NCBI GenBank assembly: GCA_949126835.1 | Contig: OX421502.1 | Span: 37,135,479 to 37,199,478, forward strand | Direction of reading: 5' to 3' | DNA from: Anisus vortex | Taxonomy: Eukaryota; Mollusca; Gastropoda; Planorbidae | Length of the DNA stretch: 64,000 nucleotides | Shown: positions 21,063 through 31,700 of the stretch, piece after piece | Layout: every line of letters starts with the position of its first letter | Position numbering within the stretch: position 1 is the first letter of the stretch | Notes under the pieces: model-generated | The model's database searches: none | What the model was told of the DNA's origin: nothing | The model's input: only the letters and a program-made list of their open reading frames with translations | Translations under genes and position numbers: made by a program

Positions 21063-22614
21063 CAGAAGTAGGCAACCTTTTGACTTTTGACAATGGTTGT
21101 CCAAAGTAAGATTTCTAATTCATTCAGCGTGCCAACGACCTAAAAATCAACATGCTCTTCTACCTACATTTTTTTTTTAAAAATAATTATGAGGCAATTT
21201 ATACAGAGCCGTAGCACGACCAAGTTAAAAAGGCAAAGACGCTCTAAGCTTACATAGAAACCATGCAGAGTCAACATAAAACTGTTAGATACATTACGAT
21301 AGTAAAAAAAAATTACATACACCTAATTCTTCCTGAACCCGGTACCTGGGAATGATATGTGGGTAGGCCTAAACCAGACTGTGACTCGAAACCCGGTTTT
21401 AGTAGCAAGATCCTAAATTTTTCAACACAACGAAAACAATAATAACAAATTAAATTATAATTATAGATTTAAATTTAATTTGCTTAATTTAAATGGCTTA
21501 TAAATTCAAATCAAGCGTGAATTATTTGGCATAGTAAAAAAAACTTGATTTCTTTCCATGCGCAATGAAAATATCTCTGGCTTAAAAAAAAATAATTGAA
21601 GATGGTTGTTAAAAACATTTGATGTATTAAAAAAAAAAAGATGGTAGTGTTTGTGGCTATCATCTTTTTTATAACTTTTTTTTACCGCATTTTTAGCAAA
21701 TCAAAATGTGTATTGCTTAACATTCACAATTATGGTAAAAGTAACACAACTTTCATTTCATTATCCAGATTTAGATCTAGTAACTGTTTAATATTTGATG
21801 GTTTTTCAATATCGGTTGAGATTTTTTAATATCTAGTGCTTATTTTTAGAAAAAAGGTCCCAGACAATGAATACATTTTAAGGTATGGAAGCGCAAGTAA
21901 TCATACAAACTCGGTAGTTATTTTGATGTTACCAAAAGTACATATGAAATGTTTAATCACATGATATTTATATAATTTTCAATATATTTTAATGATTTAA
22001 TCATTGTGAAAGTTAATTATTGCATAGGGGCCTATATTTATTTTTTTAAAGAAGAAAGAACCACACATTTTATAAAATATTAGAGCAAAGAACAATGGTT
22101 AACTATCTCCCTTTAATTAAATGAAAGTGTATAAATTTGAACTTAGTGATGCCAAACAAGTTATACTTTGTAATTCTGTAATAATTATTACTTCTTTAAA
22201 TAAATCAACTATTAAAGTATTCTATTATAGTTGAAGTCTAATTAGAGGTATACAATTATTCTCTGTTAAATAGTTGTAAATAAACTTTGTCCTGCATTGT
22301 TAAAGTCGTGACGCGTAACAAAGGGGAGGGTCTCCGTAACAGATGGTAGGGTCTCCGTAACAAAGGGTAGGGTCTCCGTAACAAAGGGTAGGGTCTCCGT
22401 AACAAAGGGTAGGGTCTCCGTAACAAAGGATAGGCATAAATTTCGGCCACCAAGGCGGGGTTGAGTCGGGCTCTTGCGCTTATTGCCACCTCCCCACCGA
22501 GTCTGTCTCTCGGCAGTGCAATAATTCGAAGGCTGTCCTCCAAGCGTTAGCTTACCGGTGTATTTTTAAAAGAAGCGTATCGGTGGCACGAGTTTCGTAG
22601 GTTGCCGATTCCTG
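21063..22614 (+). mobile_element. non-autonomous hAT-like element, about 1.55 kb (copy B)
   Basis: The left end CAGAAGTAGGCAACC and right end GGTTGCCGATTCCTG are inverted repeats of the family (consensus CAGGGGTCGGCAACC). Internal blocks match the copy at 23777: GATTTCTAATTCATTCAGCG, the ACTCGGTAGTTATTTTGATG block, CTATCTCCCTTTAATTAAAT and GTGATGCCAAACAAGTTATA. I see no convincing 8-bp target duplication (ACATATTG versus CTGTACAC). A private 21-bp tandem array lies inside at 22316-22437. No transposase frame, so it would depend on an autonomous relative. Confidence 0.8.
22316..22437. repeat. 21-bp tandem repeat inside hAT copy B
   Basis: Five to six units of TCCGTAACAAAGGGTAGGGTC. Absent from the other hAT copies at the matching position. 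Twenty-one bp is a multiple of three, so a minus frame with Arg-Pro-Tyr-Pro-Leu-Leu repeats stays open (22256-22543). Confidence 0.9.
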
Positions 22615-22780
22615 CTGTACACAATGACGTAATTCACATCTACCTCGTCAACAGGATTAAGTAGAACGTAAATGCAGACCAATGCAAAGTTAAAAAGCCA
22701 AGAATTTCCATTGTAAGATTTAATGCGTTTAAACCGCATGTGATTACTTTAGCTAGGCTATATCATTCAGATACACTTTA

Positions 22781-23035
22781 CAGTGGCCGAGCGGCAGCAC
22801 GTTTGGATGGCGGACCGAAGGTCCTGGGCTCAAATCCAGGTGAAGGCCAGAATTTGTTCCCAGGACTGGAGGGCATCCTTGGGTCTACCCAGCTCTGATG
22901 GGTACCTGAATTTAGTTGGGATAAAATATAAACGGCTGGGCATTGTGACACAATCTCCTAGCATGCCGTGGCCACAAAAACTGGTGAACGCTGCTTCACC
23001 AGCCTCATGAATTAATTCGGTCCGACGAGATACTA
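22781..23035 (+). mobile_element. tRNA-derived SINE, copy 4 (near full length)
   Basis: Best preserved head: GTGGCCGAGCGGCAGCACG, a good pol III box A resembling serine or leucine tRNA, and a box B equivalent GGGCTCAAATCC. All modules follow, ending GGTCCGACGAGATACT. Missing a short piece of the central module (GTGACACAATC instead of GTGCTGGCCACAC). Confidence 0.9.
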
Positions 23036-23039
23036 TGCA

Positions 23040-23404
23040 GTAAAATCTATCCATTGGCTTGGCGGAGTAATCAAAAAAAATATTTTTTTAACCCTTTACG
23101 TTAATTTTGTAAAAGTGGCTGGAAGGTTATTGACACGACTCTGGTCATCCTTTCGAGATGAAACTTGACACATAGTCGTAAGTCCGTTAACGACACCTTC
23201 TTTATTTTTTCATCAAAATGTCAGCCGATTCTCCCCAACCAAACCCCAGAAATTCCTCTTTGAGCTCTCCTGACTGACATAATAGCAATAGCCCCTATCT
23301 TTGAATCATTGATATATCTATTATTAACTTCGCTATATTGTTTGTTTATTTATTTCTATGGAACAAAGTCAGAAAAGAGCTGAAAGGTTCATGACTAGTT
23401 AAAT
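23040..23404. other. no feature recognised
   Basis: AT-rich sequence between the SINE and the next LINE fragment. Confidence 0.4.
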
Positions 23405-23752
23405 CAATAAACCAAGAAACACTAGAGGGCGTAAGGACATAGAGTAAAGGCATTAAACTCTAATTTATAAATACGACACAATATCAACCTGTTGCAATGC
23501 TCAGATAAACAAAAACACTTTCCTTATCCCTTATGCGAGAACAAATGGATATAAAGTACTCTTTCTTTCCAAGTGGCATTCGGGCATGGAATGGGTAGCC
23601 TGAACAAACCAAGAAAACCAGTAACTTAACATAATTTAAAACACTAATAAAAATGCAAGGCTAGACTCAGACCACGGATAAGCGTAGTACGCAATTATCT
23701 TCTTTATAGAAGGAGCGTCTGTAATATATAAGATAGATCTTAAGAAGGCTAA
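23405..23752 (+). mobile_element. LINE-X 3' end (RT C-terminus plus 3' UTR)
   Basis: One frame reads NKNTFLIPYARTNGYKVLFF then PSGIRAWNG, the familiar C-terminal RTN-FFP-WN signature of Jockey/CR1-type reverse transcriptases. It is followed by a shared 3' UTR (GTCTGTAATATATAAGATAG at the end). Six other 3' fragments of this family occur here (15130, 36117, 38228, 40034, 48651, 62155). Heavily 5'-truncated; the clade is not determined. Confidence 0.75.
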
Positions 23753-23768
23753 TGCATAACTAAAATGC

Positions 23769-25379
23769 ATCTATAGCAGGGGTAGGCAACCTTTTGCTAA
23801 CAGTGTGCCAAATTAGGATTTCTAAATCATTTAGCGTGCCAACAGCCTAAAAGTCAACCTATTCTATTATACTTTTTAAAAATTATTTCTATGGGACAAT
23901 TAATTTTAACTCCGTAGCAAGACCAAAAGCAAAAAAGATTATTTATCGAGAAAATCGTTAAAGCGTTTTATATTTAATACAAATTAACGTGTTTTATGCC
24001 TATCATCCTTTTTATTTGCATTTATATCTAATACAATATTTTATTACTAAACTTCCACATATGGTAATTAATGTGTTAACATTAACACTTACACCTTGCT
24101 TATATTAATTATGATTGATCTCAGTTCAACTGAGATGGACTTTAATATATTTTATATTAGTCTACGAACAACGATCGCTCCTTAAGAGGTATTGGTAGGT
24201 AGTAATCATACAAACTGGGTAGTTAATATAATGTTTAAAAGTATACATATACTATCCTTAGTCATATAATATTTATATAATTTTCAAATACTTTTTACAG
24301 TTTCATCATTTTAAAGTTATAAATTGTAAGCCATTTAATATAAAATAAAAAAAAAAAAGAGAAACATTTAAGAAATATTAGCGCAAAGATACGGGTTAAT
24401 TACCTCCCTTTAATTAAAAAAATTGTTCATATTTGATTCAATAGTGATGCTAAACAAGTTAAGCTTTGTAAATCCCAAATAATGGTATTCATTACAAGAT
24501 TTAATTATAAGAGGCTTGAAACAATTTACGTTAAACTTTCCCAGTATTAATTGTTTGTCTATTTAAGGAGTTTATATTATTTTTTAAATTAAAAATATGG
24601 TGATATTAAATAAGTCTCTTATATTTATAAAATTAATAATACAAATAAATTAGTTTTAGAATTACTTATATTTAATGTTTAATTAACAAAAGATTAGCAT
24701 AAAAACTCTTTTAAATGTAATCAGTCTGTATCAAAAAATGAGCTGAGTTGAACCAAAAGCTGAAAGTAAAAGAGCGAATACCTAGCAGTTGAGAATAGCA
24801 GATGAATTCCTAAGGAGCTTCCTTCCAGATTTTTTCCGCGAATGGGCACATTACTTATTCCCATTTTTTAAATGTTTAAAATTCAACTTGCTGCATTTAA
24901 ATATCGCCAATATTCGTCCACTTAAAAAAATATCTACATCTAAGAATGTTGTAGTAATATCAAACCAGCAGTTAGGCTTGAAATGGTATGAAAAAAAAAG
25001 TCCATCAATTTGAAAGTCTTGCCTTTGATTACAAAACTCCGCATTGAGTGCGTCGATTTACTTCTGAAAAAGCCCAACTATCTATCTTAATATATGCCTT
25101 AATATAGGGATGAACATGCAGTTAAATAGATTTGAATAGATTTGTCCAGTTTCAATCCAAATCCATTCCAGTGATAATGTAAAATCAACTCACTGAAATG
25201 TGTCGCAATGTCATTCAGAAACATCGGCTGCAACAGTCAGTTTTACTCATTCAAAACCAGAAAATGGAATTTTTTCATCAATAAAAACATCTCTTGGGGG
25301 TCTCTCGCGTGCCATTGAAAATTGCCCTGCGTGTCAAGTTTGGCACGCCTGCCTTTGGTTGCCGACCCCTGATCTAGAG
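23769..25379 (+). mobile_element. complete non-autonomous hAT-like element with target duplication (copy C)
   Basis: The element proper spans 23777-25371. Its left end CAGGGGTAGGCAACC and right end GGTTGCCGACCCCTG are near-perfect inverted repeats. Flanking 8-mers ATCTATAG and ATCTAGAG match at 7 of 8 positions and resemble typical hAT targets. The subterminal left block TTTCTAAATCATTTAGCGTG and right block TTGCCCTGCGTGTCAAG occur as solo ends elsewhere in the window. The 1595-bp interior is AT-rich with no transposase-like frame, so the element is non-autonomous. It is the reference copy for the family. Confidence 0.9.
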
Positions 25380-25394
25380 GATTCATACTAAATA

Positions 25395-26085
25395 TAGGTA
25401 TTAAAGTAATTTAAAGGGTTTGTTTAATTTTTTATTAACCTATTCGTCACTATTCATATGCTTGAAGTAAACACACAAAAAAAAAAGATCTTCATTTTTG
25501 TTCTCTTCATAAATAGAGTTTAAAGAAATAATCATAGGATTATGTTATGAATAAAAACATTTAAAAAAACTAACCCATAAAAACAACGTTTTTATTATAC
25601 TCCCTTTATTTGTTATCATACCTTTTGAACTTTTACACTAAAATTCCGACTCGGTAAGTAATGTCTGCAAATACATATCTAATTATAACGATTCCGCATT
25701 GTGATTTCCGTGAACATAATTTGTATCCTTTTTTTTTATAGATTAAAATAAATATAAGTGATATCATACCTTATGAATTTCCACACAAAAATTTTTCGCA
25801 TTCTTTCTGTTCTAGCTTTGGCCCGCAAAAAACATAAAAAGATAACTTTGTTTCGACTACATTGTGTCGTTTTCGTTCTATTTATTTCGTAAGAACGAAC
25901 ATATTCCGTCTCTTCCGGTAAGGGGCAGCCATGTTTTACGTAAAATGGTCTTCGATTCGCTAGTGACTATTCCAAAGGCTATGATGCTGAAAATTTGATA
26001 GAATGACTCGTTAGTCGCAACAAGTCTGCTGGCCAAGTTTCAGCTCCATTGGACGACGAAAAGTGGTCTAAAAATCGATGCAACC
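25395..26085. other. no gene recognised
   Basis: AT-rich, then a moderately GC segment (25910-26085) that leads into a CAGA microsatellite. Nothing supported. Confidence 0.4.
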
Positions 26086-26087
26086 AA

Positions 26088-26162
26088 GCAGACAGACAGA
26101 CAGCGATGCAAAGTTTTTTTCCAAGCAACCAACCAACCAAGCAGACAGACAGACAGACAGTA
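26088..26162. repeat. CAGA/CCAA microsatellite
   Basis: CAGACAGACAGACAG at both edges, with CCAACCAACC between them. Confidence 0.85.
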
Positions 26163-26504
26163 CGAATTAATATAAAGGGAGTAGGAAACAAAGAGAGAGA
26201 TTTATTAACTGAATCTATATACAATACAAAAATAAACACAGAATTCATAAATAATTTATTGTTTTGATTAGTTCATAAATTCTGCTGTAAAGAAACAAGG
26301 GCGAAGAACTCGTTGCGAAACTTCATTTTTCGTGTAGTCAAATCATTGCCGCTTACTACATACTAGAAAAAAAAGACACCATGTCCATAAAAAAGGAGGG
26401 GGGGGGGGAGAATAGAATAAACAATGTTTTAATCTATGGTTATAAAAAAAAATGGATTTCATTCTACAATGGACTACGGTGTGTTGATGATCAATTCGAG
26501 TACG

Positions 26505-26798
26505 GACTACGGCCGACTACGGGGCTATTGTAGAGGACGACCGAACTTCGGCTTCGGTTTCGGCATCGAAAGTTGGCAAATGACCTATTTTGGTGCAGTT
26601 TTGGTTTCGGCCGAAGCTAAAAAGTTAGCGTTCGGTTTGTTTTCGGTTTTGGCCGAAAGTGATGTTGACTTTCGGTCAGCCAAATATCCTGCATTTGTCA
26701 TTTTTGTGTTGTTTTGTCTAGTTTTATACAAATTATGACATAATATTTAGATCTAGATACAAAAATCTTATATAAAGTTTTTATTGTCTTTTAGGTTA
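26505..26798. mobile_element. left part of a TTTCGGCCGAAA-rich element, split by the LTR retrotransposon
   Basis: Several TTCGGTTTCGG, TTTCGGCCGAAG and TTGGCCGAAAGT words. The companion part lies at 33688-34012, beyond the LTR element, with the mirror-image words. The LTR element entered between them at a GTTA target. No transposase frame seen; class uncertain. Confidence 0.5.
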
Positions 26799-27472
26799 TG
26801 TTACGTCCACAATCCCCTTGTGGCCAGAGCTGTGTAGATCTTGCTGATAATTCTCGTTAGTCCTAGGGGAGACTTTAATTATTAGTATTTATGTTTCAGT
26901 ATTACACGAACTCTTCTTATAGTCCTGGGCGCAAATTCAGTATTTGTATTCCAACATTTCCTCTCTTGTAAATTATGGTAGTAGATAAATCTTATAGTAA
27001 TGTATACAACACAATAGGATAGTAACTTGACAAAGAAGCTTCAGTGTAACTGTTGTTGATAGTTTATTTCAGGTGGTATGTTCAATATATACAATATATC
27101 TATTATGTACAGTTAGAATAAAATAGTGCAAACACAAACGTTCAAAGGAACATATTTTGAAACTCTCTGTCTTTCAGACAAAACAAATCATTAAATACTA
27201 TCCGAGTGGTGCAAGGGATAGACCCATTATCAGTAGGGGTGAAAATCATGGTATCATTACAAAACTCATAACAAAAACGATAGGAACTTCCCCTATTAAA
27301 TAATGAGTCGTTCCCAGACTCTGAGAATTTGAGATCAACACAGAATCCCAGCATTACCTAGAACCTTTCGTTTTCCTACTAAACGTCCTAATATCGCGTG
27401 TAGTAAGAAAAGAGAGAGAGAGGAGAATAAACATTGCGTGTTCCAATTCTTGGAAAAACAATATACATGACA
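26799..27472 (-). repeat. 3' LTR (674 bp)
   Basis: On the minus strand it begins TGTCATG and ends GACGTAACA, with TG...CA termini. It looks identical base for base to 33014-33687. An AATAAA-like polyadenylation signal (GAAATAAACTATC on the minus strand) lies mid-LTR. The 70-codon frame inside (27142-27354) is identical in both LTRs and has no known domain. Confidence 0.95.
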
Positions 27473-27484
27473 CGCCCCCCACCC
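27473..27484 (-). promoter_or_regulatory. polypurine tract
   Basis: On the minus strand GGGTGGGGGGCG sits directly against the 3' LTR, the place where plus-strand DNA synthesis is primed in LTR elements. Confidence 0.7.
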
Positions 27485-28715
27485 AATGAAAGAAATAATG
27501 TACCATAATTACCCAAGTAATACTCAACATGGTACATTTTTCGTACTTAACACTATCGTTTTAATAACCAACAATCAATGGAAGATTATTAGACAATTTA
27601 AGCAAACATGGCTCACTGGCACAACTAAATTATAAAAAGTGTCACTACCCAATGGTAATTGTGATTATAACGTGATGGACAAATATTTCACCGTTAGTAT
27701 TAATATTAACTAGTGTCTCAACAAGTACAAATAATTCAAAAATATTCTAGTCATTCTTATTTTAACTATGTACAGTTGTGTGGATTTCCACCAAAATTTG
27801 CAAAAAGTCTTAATCTATTTAAACAAATATAACATTGCTCAAACTCTGTCAATTTTCAACAGTTTACTTCTAATATACAAACCAAAAGATAAGTAATACA
27901 TAACTCGAATCAAACTATAGGTTACTTCCCCTTTAAATTACAGTGTCAACTTGACATTAACAGGGTTCATACCTAAGATGATGATACTTCCCCTTTTCTC
28001 AAATACGAGGAGAAAATACACTCTAGTTACGATTACTACAGTAATCTAAATATTAAAATGTAATCCACTATTATGCGTTTTTGGCAAATTTAAAAGTTTA
28101 ATATAAAAGATTGTTCAGGGTTGAATGAGTGCACACCTTTAGGTACCTTTGTTTCCCTCCATTCCCGGATATATGGAATATATAACAACCTATATACAAC
28201 ATAGTGAATATCCACTAGTTTTTTCCATTCTATTACCATGATATAACAATTTAGCATTAGTTTTCCAATATTATCTATTAATTTATACCAATTAAGATTA
28301 CATCTCTTTCTAAGATAAAAATTGTACATATTATTATTTAGTTCCATTCATTAACTAAAATAAAAAACAAGATAATAAATCAATTAGCTTAAAGTTTCCC
28401 ACTTAATTGCATGCAATGACCATTAACTTTCATCCATCCATATCAAGTAGATACATGCATATATATTTATTGCATAGTGCATCAAAATTTAAATGGAATT
28501 TCTTTTCCATAATAAAATGAATTTACACTATATCAGAACATCAATATTATACATGATTATAAAAATTATTAATACTTTCAAAAGACTTGACTTCTGTATG
28601 ATACAAGTATTCTATAGGTATTTCATAATCAAAATTCAAACGAATGATAGGTTATCATGACACATTCTTAATGAATAAATGAGATGATCTGAAAAAGTAG
28701 TATAGGGTTATTCAG
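27485..28715 (-). other. 3' untranslated internal region of the LTR element
   Basis: About 1.2 kb of AT-rich sequence between the RNase H tail and the polypurine tract. Its longest minus frame (28090-28347, 85 codons) has no domain, signal peptide or env-like features. It may be a long 3' UTR. Confidence 0.6.
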
Positions 28716-28757
28716 TCAATCATGTAGCACCCGAGATAGAGTATCAGCTATGACCTT
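28716..28757 (-). pseudogene. residual C-terminus of RNase H
   Basis: Out of frame with the main ORF, the minus strand reads KVIADTLSRVLHD and then a TGA stop. The ADxLSR motif is the standard C-terminal end of Ty3/gypsy RNase H (connection to the old pol stop). It overlaps the main ORF stop (TAG at 28750-28748) in another frame. This shows that the missing RT-RNase H segment was removed by a deletion with a frameshift at the junction. GACAAG occurs twice 11 bp apart at the join, suggesting microhomology. Confidence 0.85.
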
Positions 28758-31700
28758 GTCTCTATCTTGTCGATGATACGGGGAATGGGATACCAGTCGG
28801 TCTTTGTCAAATTACTTAATTTCCCAAGGTCTCTATAAAACTGCAGTGTGTGGTCGGCTTTTGGTACCATCAAACAGGGTGTAGACCATTTGCTATCACA
28901 TTTTTCTCCTATGTCATCTTCTAACATATACTTTACATCTAATTTAATATGCTCAGGTCTGATGGGGTCAAATGGATGCTGTTTAATAGACCTGGCACTA
29001 TCGGTTAACACTACATCGTGCTCTATGACATGTGTCCTACTGGGAACATTTGTAAACATTGACTTATTTTCATGCACCAGCTCAATAATCTTCTCCTTAT
29101 CTTCTACCGGAGGATGTTCTAGCCTTGTATCTAAACTCTTAAGGGCATCTGTATTATTAAGTTTACTTTCTGCAAACTTATATTCTATCCTAGATAAATC
29201 CGTCGGGACCCTAGCTAATGAAATCATGGGGACCTCCCGTGGTTTACTCTTTTCCCTGGAAACATAGGGCTTAAGCAAATTAATATGGCATACCCTCTGC
29301 TTTTGTCTCCGGTCAGGAGTCTTTATCAAATAATTGACCTCGCCAAGCTTTGACTCTATCTCATAGGGTCCACTAAACTTTGCACTTAAAGGCTGATTTT
29401 GCAAAGGTAGAAACACAAGAACTTTGTCACCTGGTGCAAAAGTTCTAGCTGTAGCTTTACGGTCATAGTTCTGTCTCATACGCTCCTGCATCTGTGGAAA
29501 ATGAATCTTCACATGGTTAAAAGCATGATAAAGCCTATTTTTAAATTTATCTACATATGACAAAAGTCCAATCGGTTCACTGTCCGTTAGCCAAGTTTCA
29601 TGTAGAAGTTTCAACGGACCTCTGACTGAGTGTCCATACACAAGTTCGAATGGGCTAAACCCCAGGGATTCCTGAGTGGCCTCCCTTGCAGCGAACAGTA
29701 CATAAGGCACACCCTTATCCCAGTCTTTCTCGTTTTCATAACAGTACTTTTTAAGCATCGATTTTAATGTCTGATGAAACCTTTCCAGAGCTCCCTGGCT
29801 CTCAGGATGATAGGCACTTGATAGCCTATGGCTTATCCCTAATTGTTCCATGACTTGTTTGAAAATGTTCGAAGTAAAGTTAGTCCCCTGGTCGGACTGT
29901 ACTGTCTTCGGTAGGCCATAACGTGTGAAGAAATTTGTCAGGGCGTCTACCACCTTCACTGTTGTTATGTTCCGCAACGGAATGGCTTCCGGGAAGCGAG
30001 TGGATGAACACATGACTGTGAGCAGGTATTGAAAACCGGCTTTTGTTTTCGGCAACGGGCCCACGCAATCAATGAGTATATGACTGAATGGTTCGTCGAA
30101 CGCTGGTATCGGCTGGAGTGGAGCGACAGGAATTCGTTGGTTAGGACGTCCTACCATTTGGCATACGTGGCAAGTCTTGCAGTATTGTTCGACATCTCTT
30201 CTCAGTCCTGGCCAGTAGAAGTAAGGGAGGATACGGTGGTGCGTTTTTCGGACTCCCATGTGACCAGCGAAAGGAAGATCATGCGCCATACGCAGTATAT
30301 CTTGACGATAGCACTTAGGTATTACAATCTGGTGAATACTGTCCCACTCGTTTGTACCTGAGTTGAGCGGTTTCGACTTTCTCATCAACACTTCATCTTT
30401 TATGTAGAAACATTCCGCCATTGCATCTGCAGTCTTTTCATCAACAGCTTTCATTTTGAGTTGCATTATTACTTCGTCATTCAATTGTTCTTTCACCAAT
30501 TTCTGCTTTGGTGACAAAATGTTATCGTTCTCGGTTGCATCACCAGTTGTTAGTTCAGCAAAGAACGTAGCACTTAAATCGATGTCAGGTGTTTCTGTTA
30601 TCACTGTTTCATTCGCATGTGTGTCTTCAGAACAGACAAACACATCTTTCGTTGCACTACACGGCGTAGCAGGAGTCTTTACCGACTTCTTTTTCTGCAT
30701 TGCTCTTGTCAGTGCACATGTTGGGCGTTCATTGGCAGGACGTAGGTTTTTGTCCTCCGCCATCTTTGTCTCCAACACTTTAACCATGGGCTCGACAGTG
30801 ACTCTGCCGCCCATAATGTCATTTCCTAATATCATGGAAACGCCTTTGACGGGTAGTGCGCGCCACACTCCCACTACGATGTTACCTGTAAAAATATCCG
30901 ACTCGAGTTTTATTCTGTGCAGTGGAGCTTCCACAGCCTCCATACTAGCACCTCTCAGCACAACAGACTCACCGGTACTGGTGGCATCCGTTAACGGCAC
31001 ACTGCCCTCCAGGATCACGCTGACAGCAGAACCCGTGTCACGTAATATCTGTATTTTCTTCTTGCTGAGTACATCGACTTCTGTCGACACTGTCCCCTCG
31101 TAGACAAAGGGTCGAAAATCGGATAGGTCGTCCTCTTCCGGGACTTCAGGAACCATCTGTTCCTCACGGCCTTCTGAAAGCATAATAGATTGAGTACAGC
31201 TATTCTCTTTTACCTTAGATAGACTGTTCTCAAAAACCATCGACTCCACAACTATGGGCGATGCCGGCCGCATTTCTTTTGAGTTTCTTGACCCTGTGTT
31301 GCACACTTCTTCTGTCTGCTTGCTATCTTTCTGCACTCTGGCACAGTGTAGAATAGCACCTTGCTTCTTGGTAAGGATCCAACAATCTTTCTTCATGTGG
31401 CCCTCTTTCTTGCAATTGAAACATACCACCTTTGCTTTATTTACATCTGTCTGCTTCCTGAAATGAACTAAGTTACTATTATTATTTACACCACTGTTCT
31501 TATTATTGTTTTCACTTGTCTCTTTTGGTTTACTAGCCTCCTTGGACTCTGGTTTGTGCACTTTGGGTTTGTCAGAATAATATGGCTTTATGCTGGCGTG
31601 AATTATGGCATAGTTATCTGCCAATCTAGCAGCTTCATGCACATCTTCAACCCCTCGGTCTGAGATGTGAGTTTTAATATCCACTCGAATACAATCATTG

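Noticed and set aside
30029..31103. Plus-strand frames of 110 and 215 codons opposite the LTR element
   Set aside because: Antisense shadows of the Gag-Pol frame; no domain.
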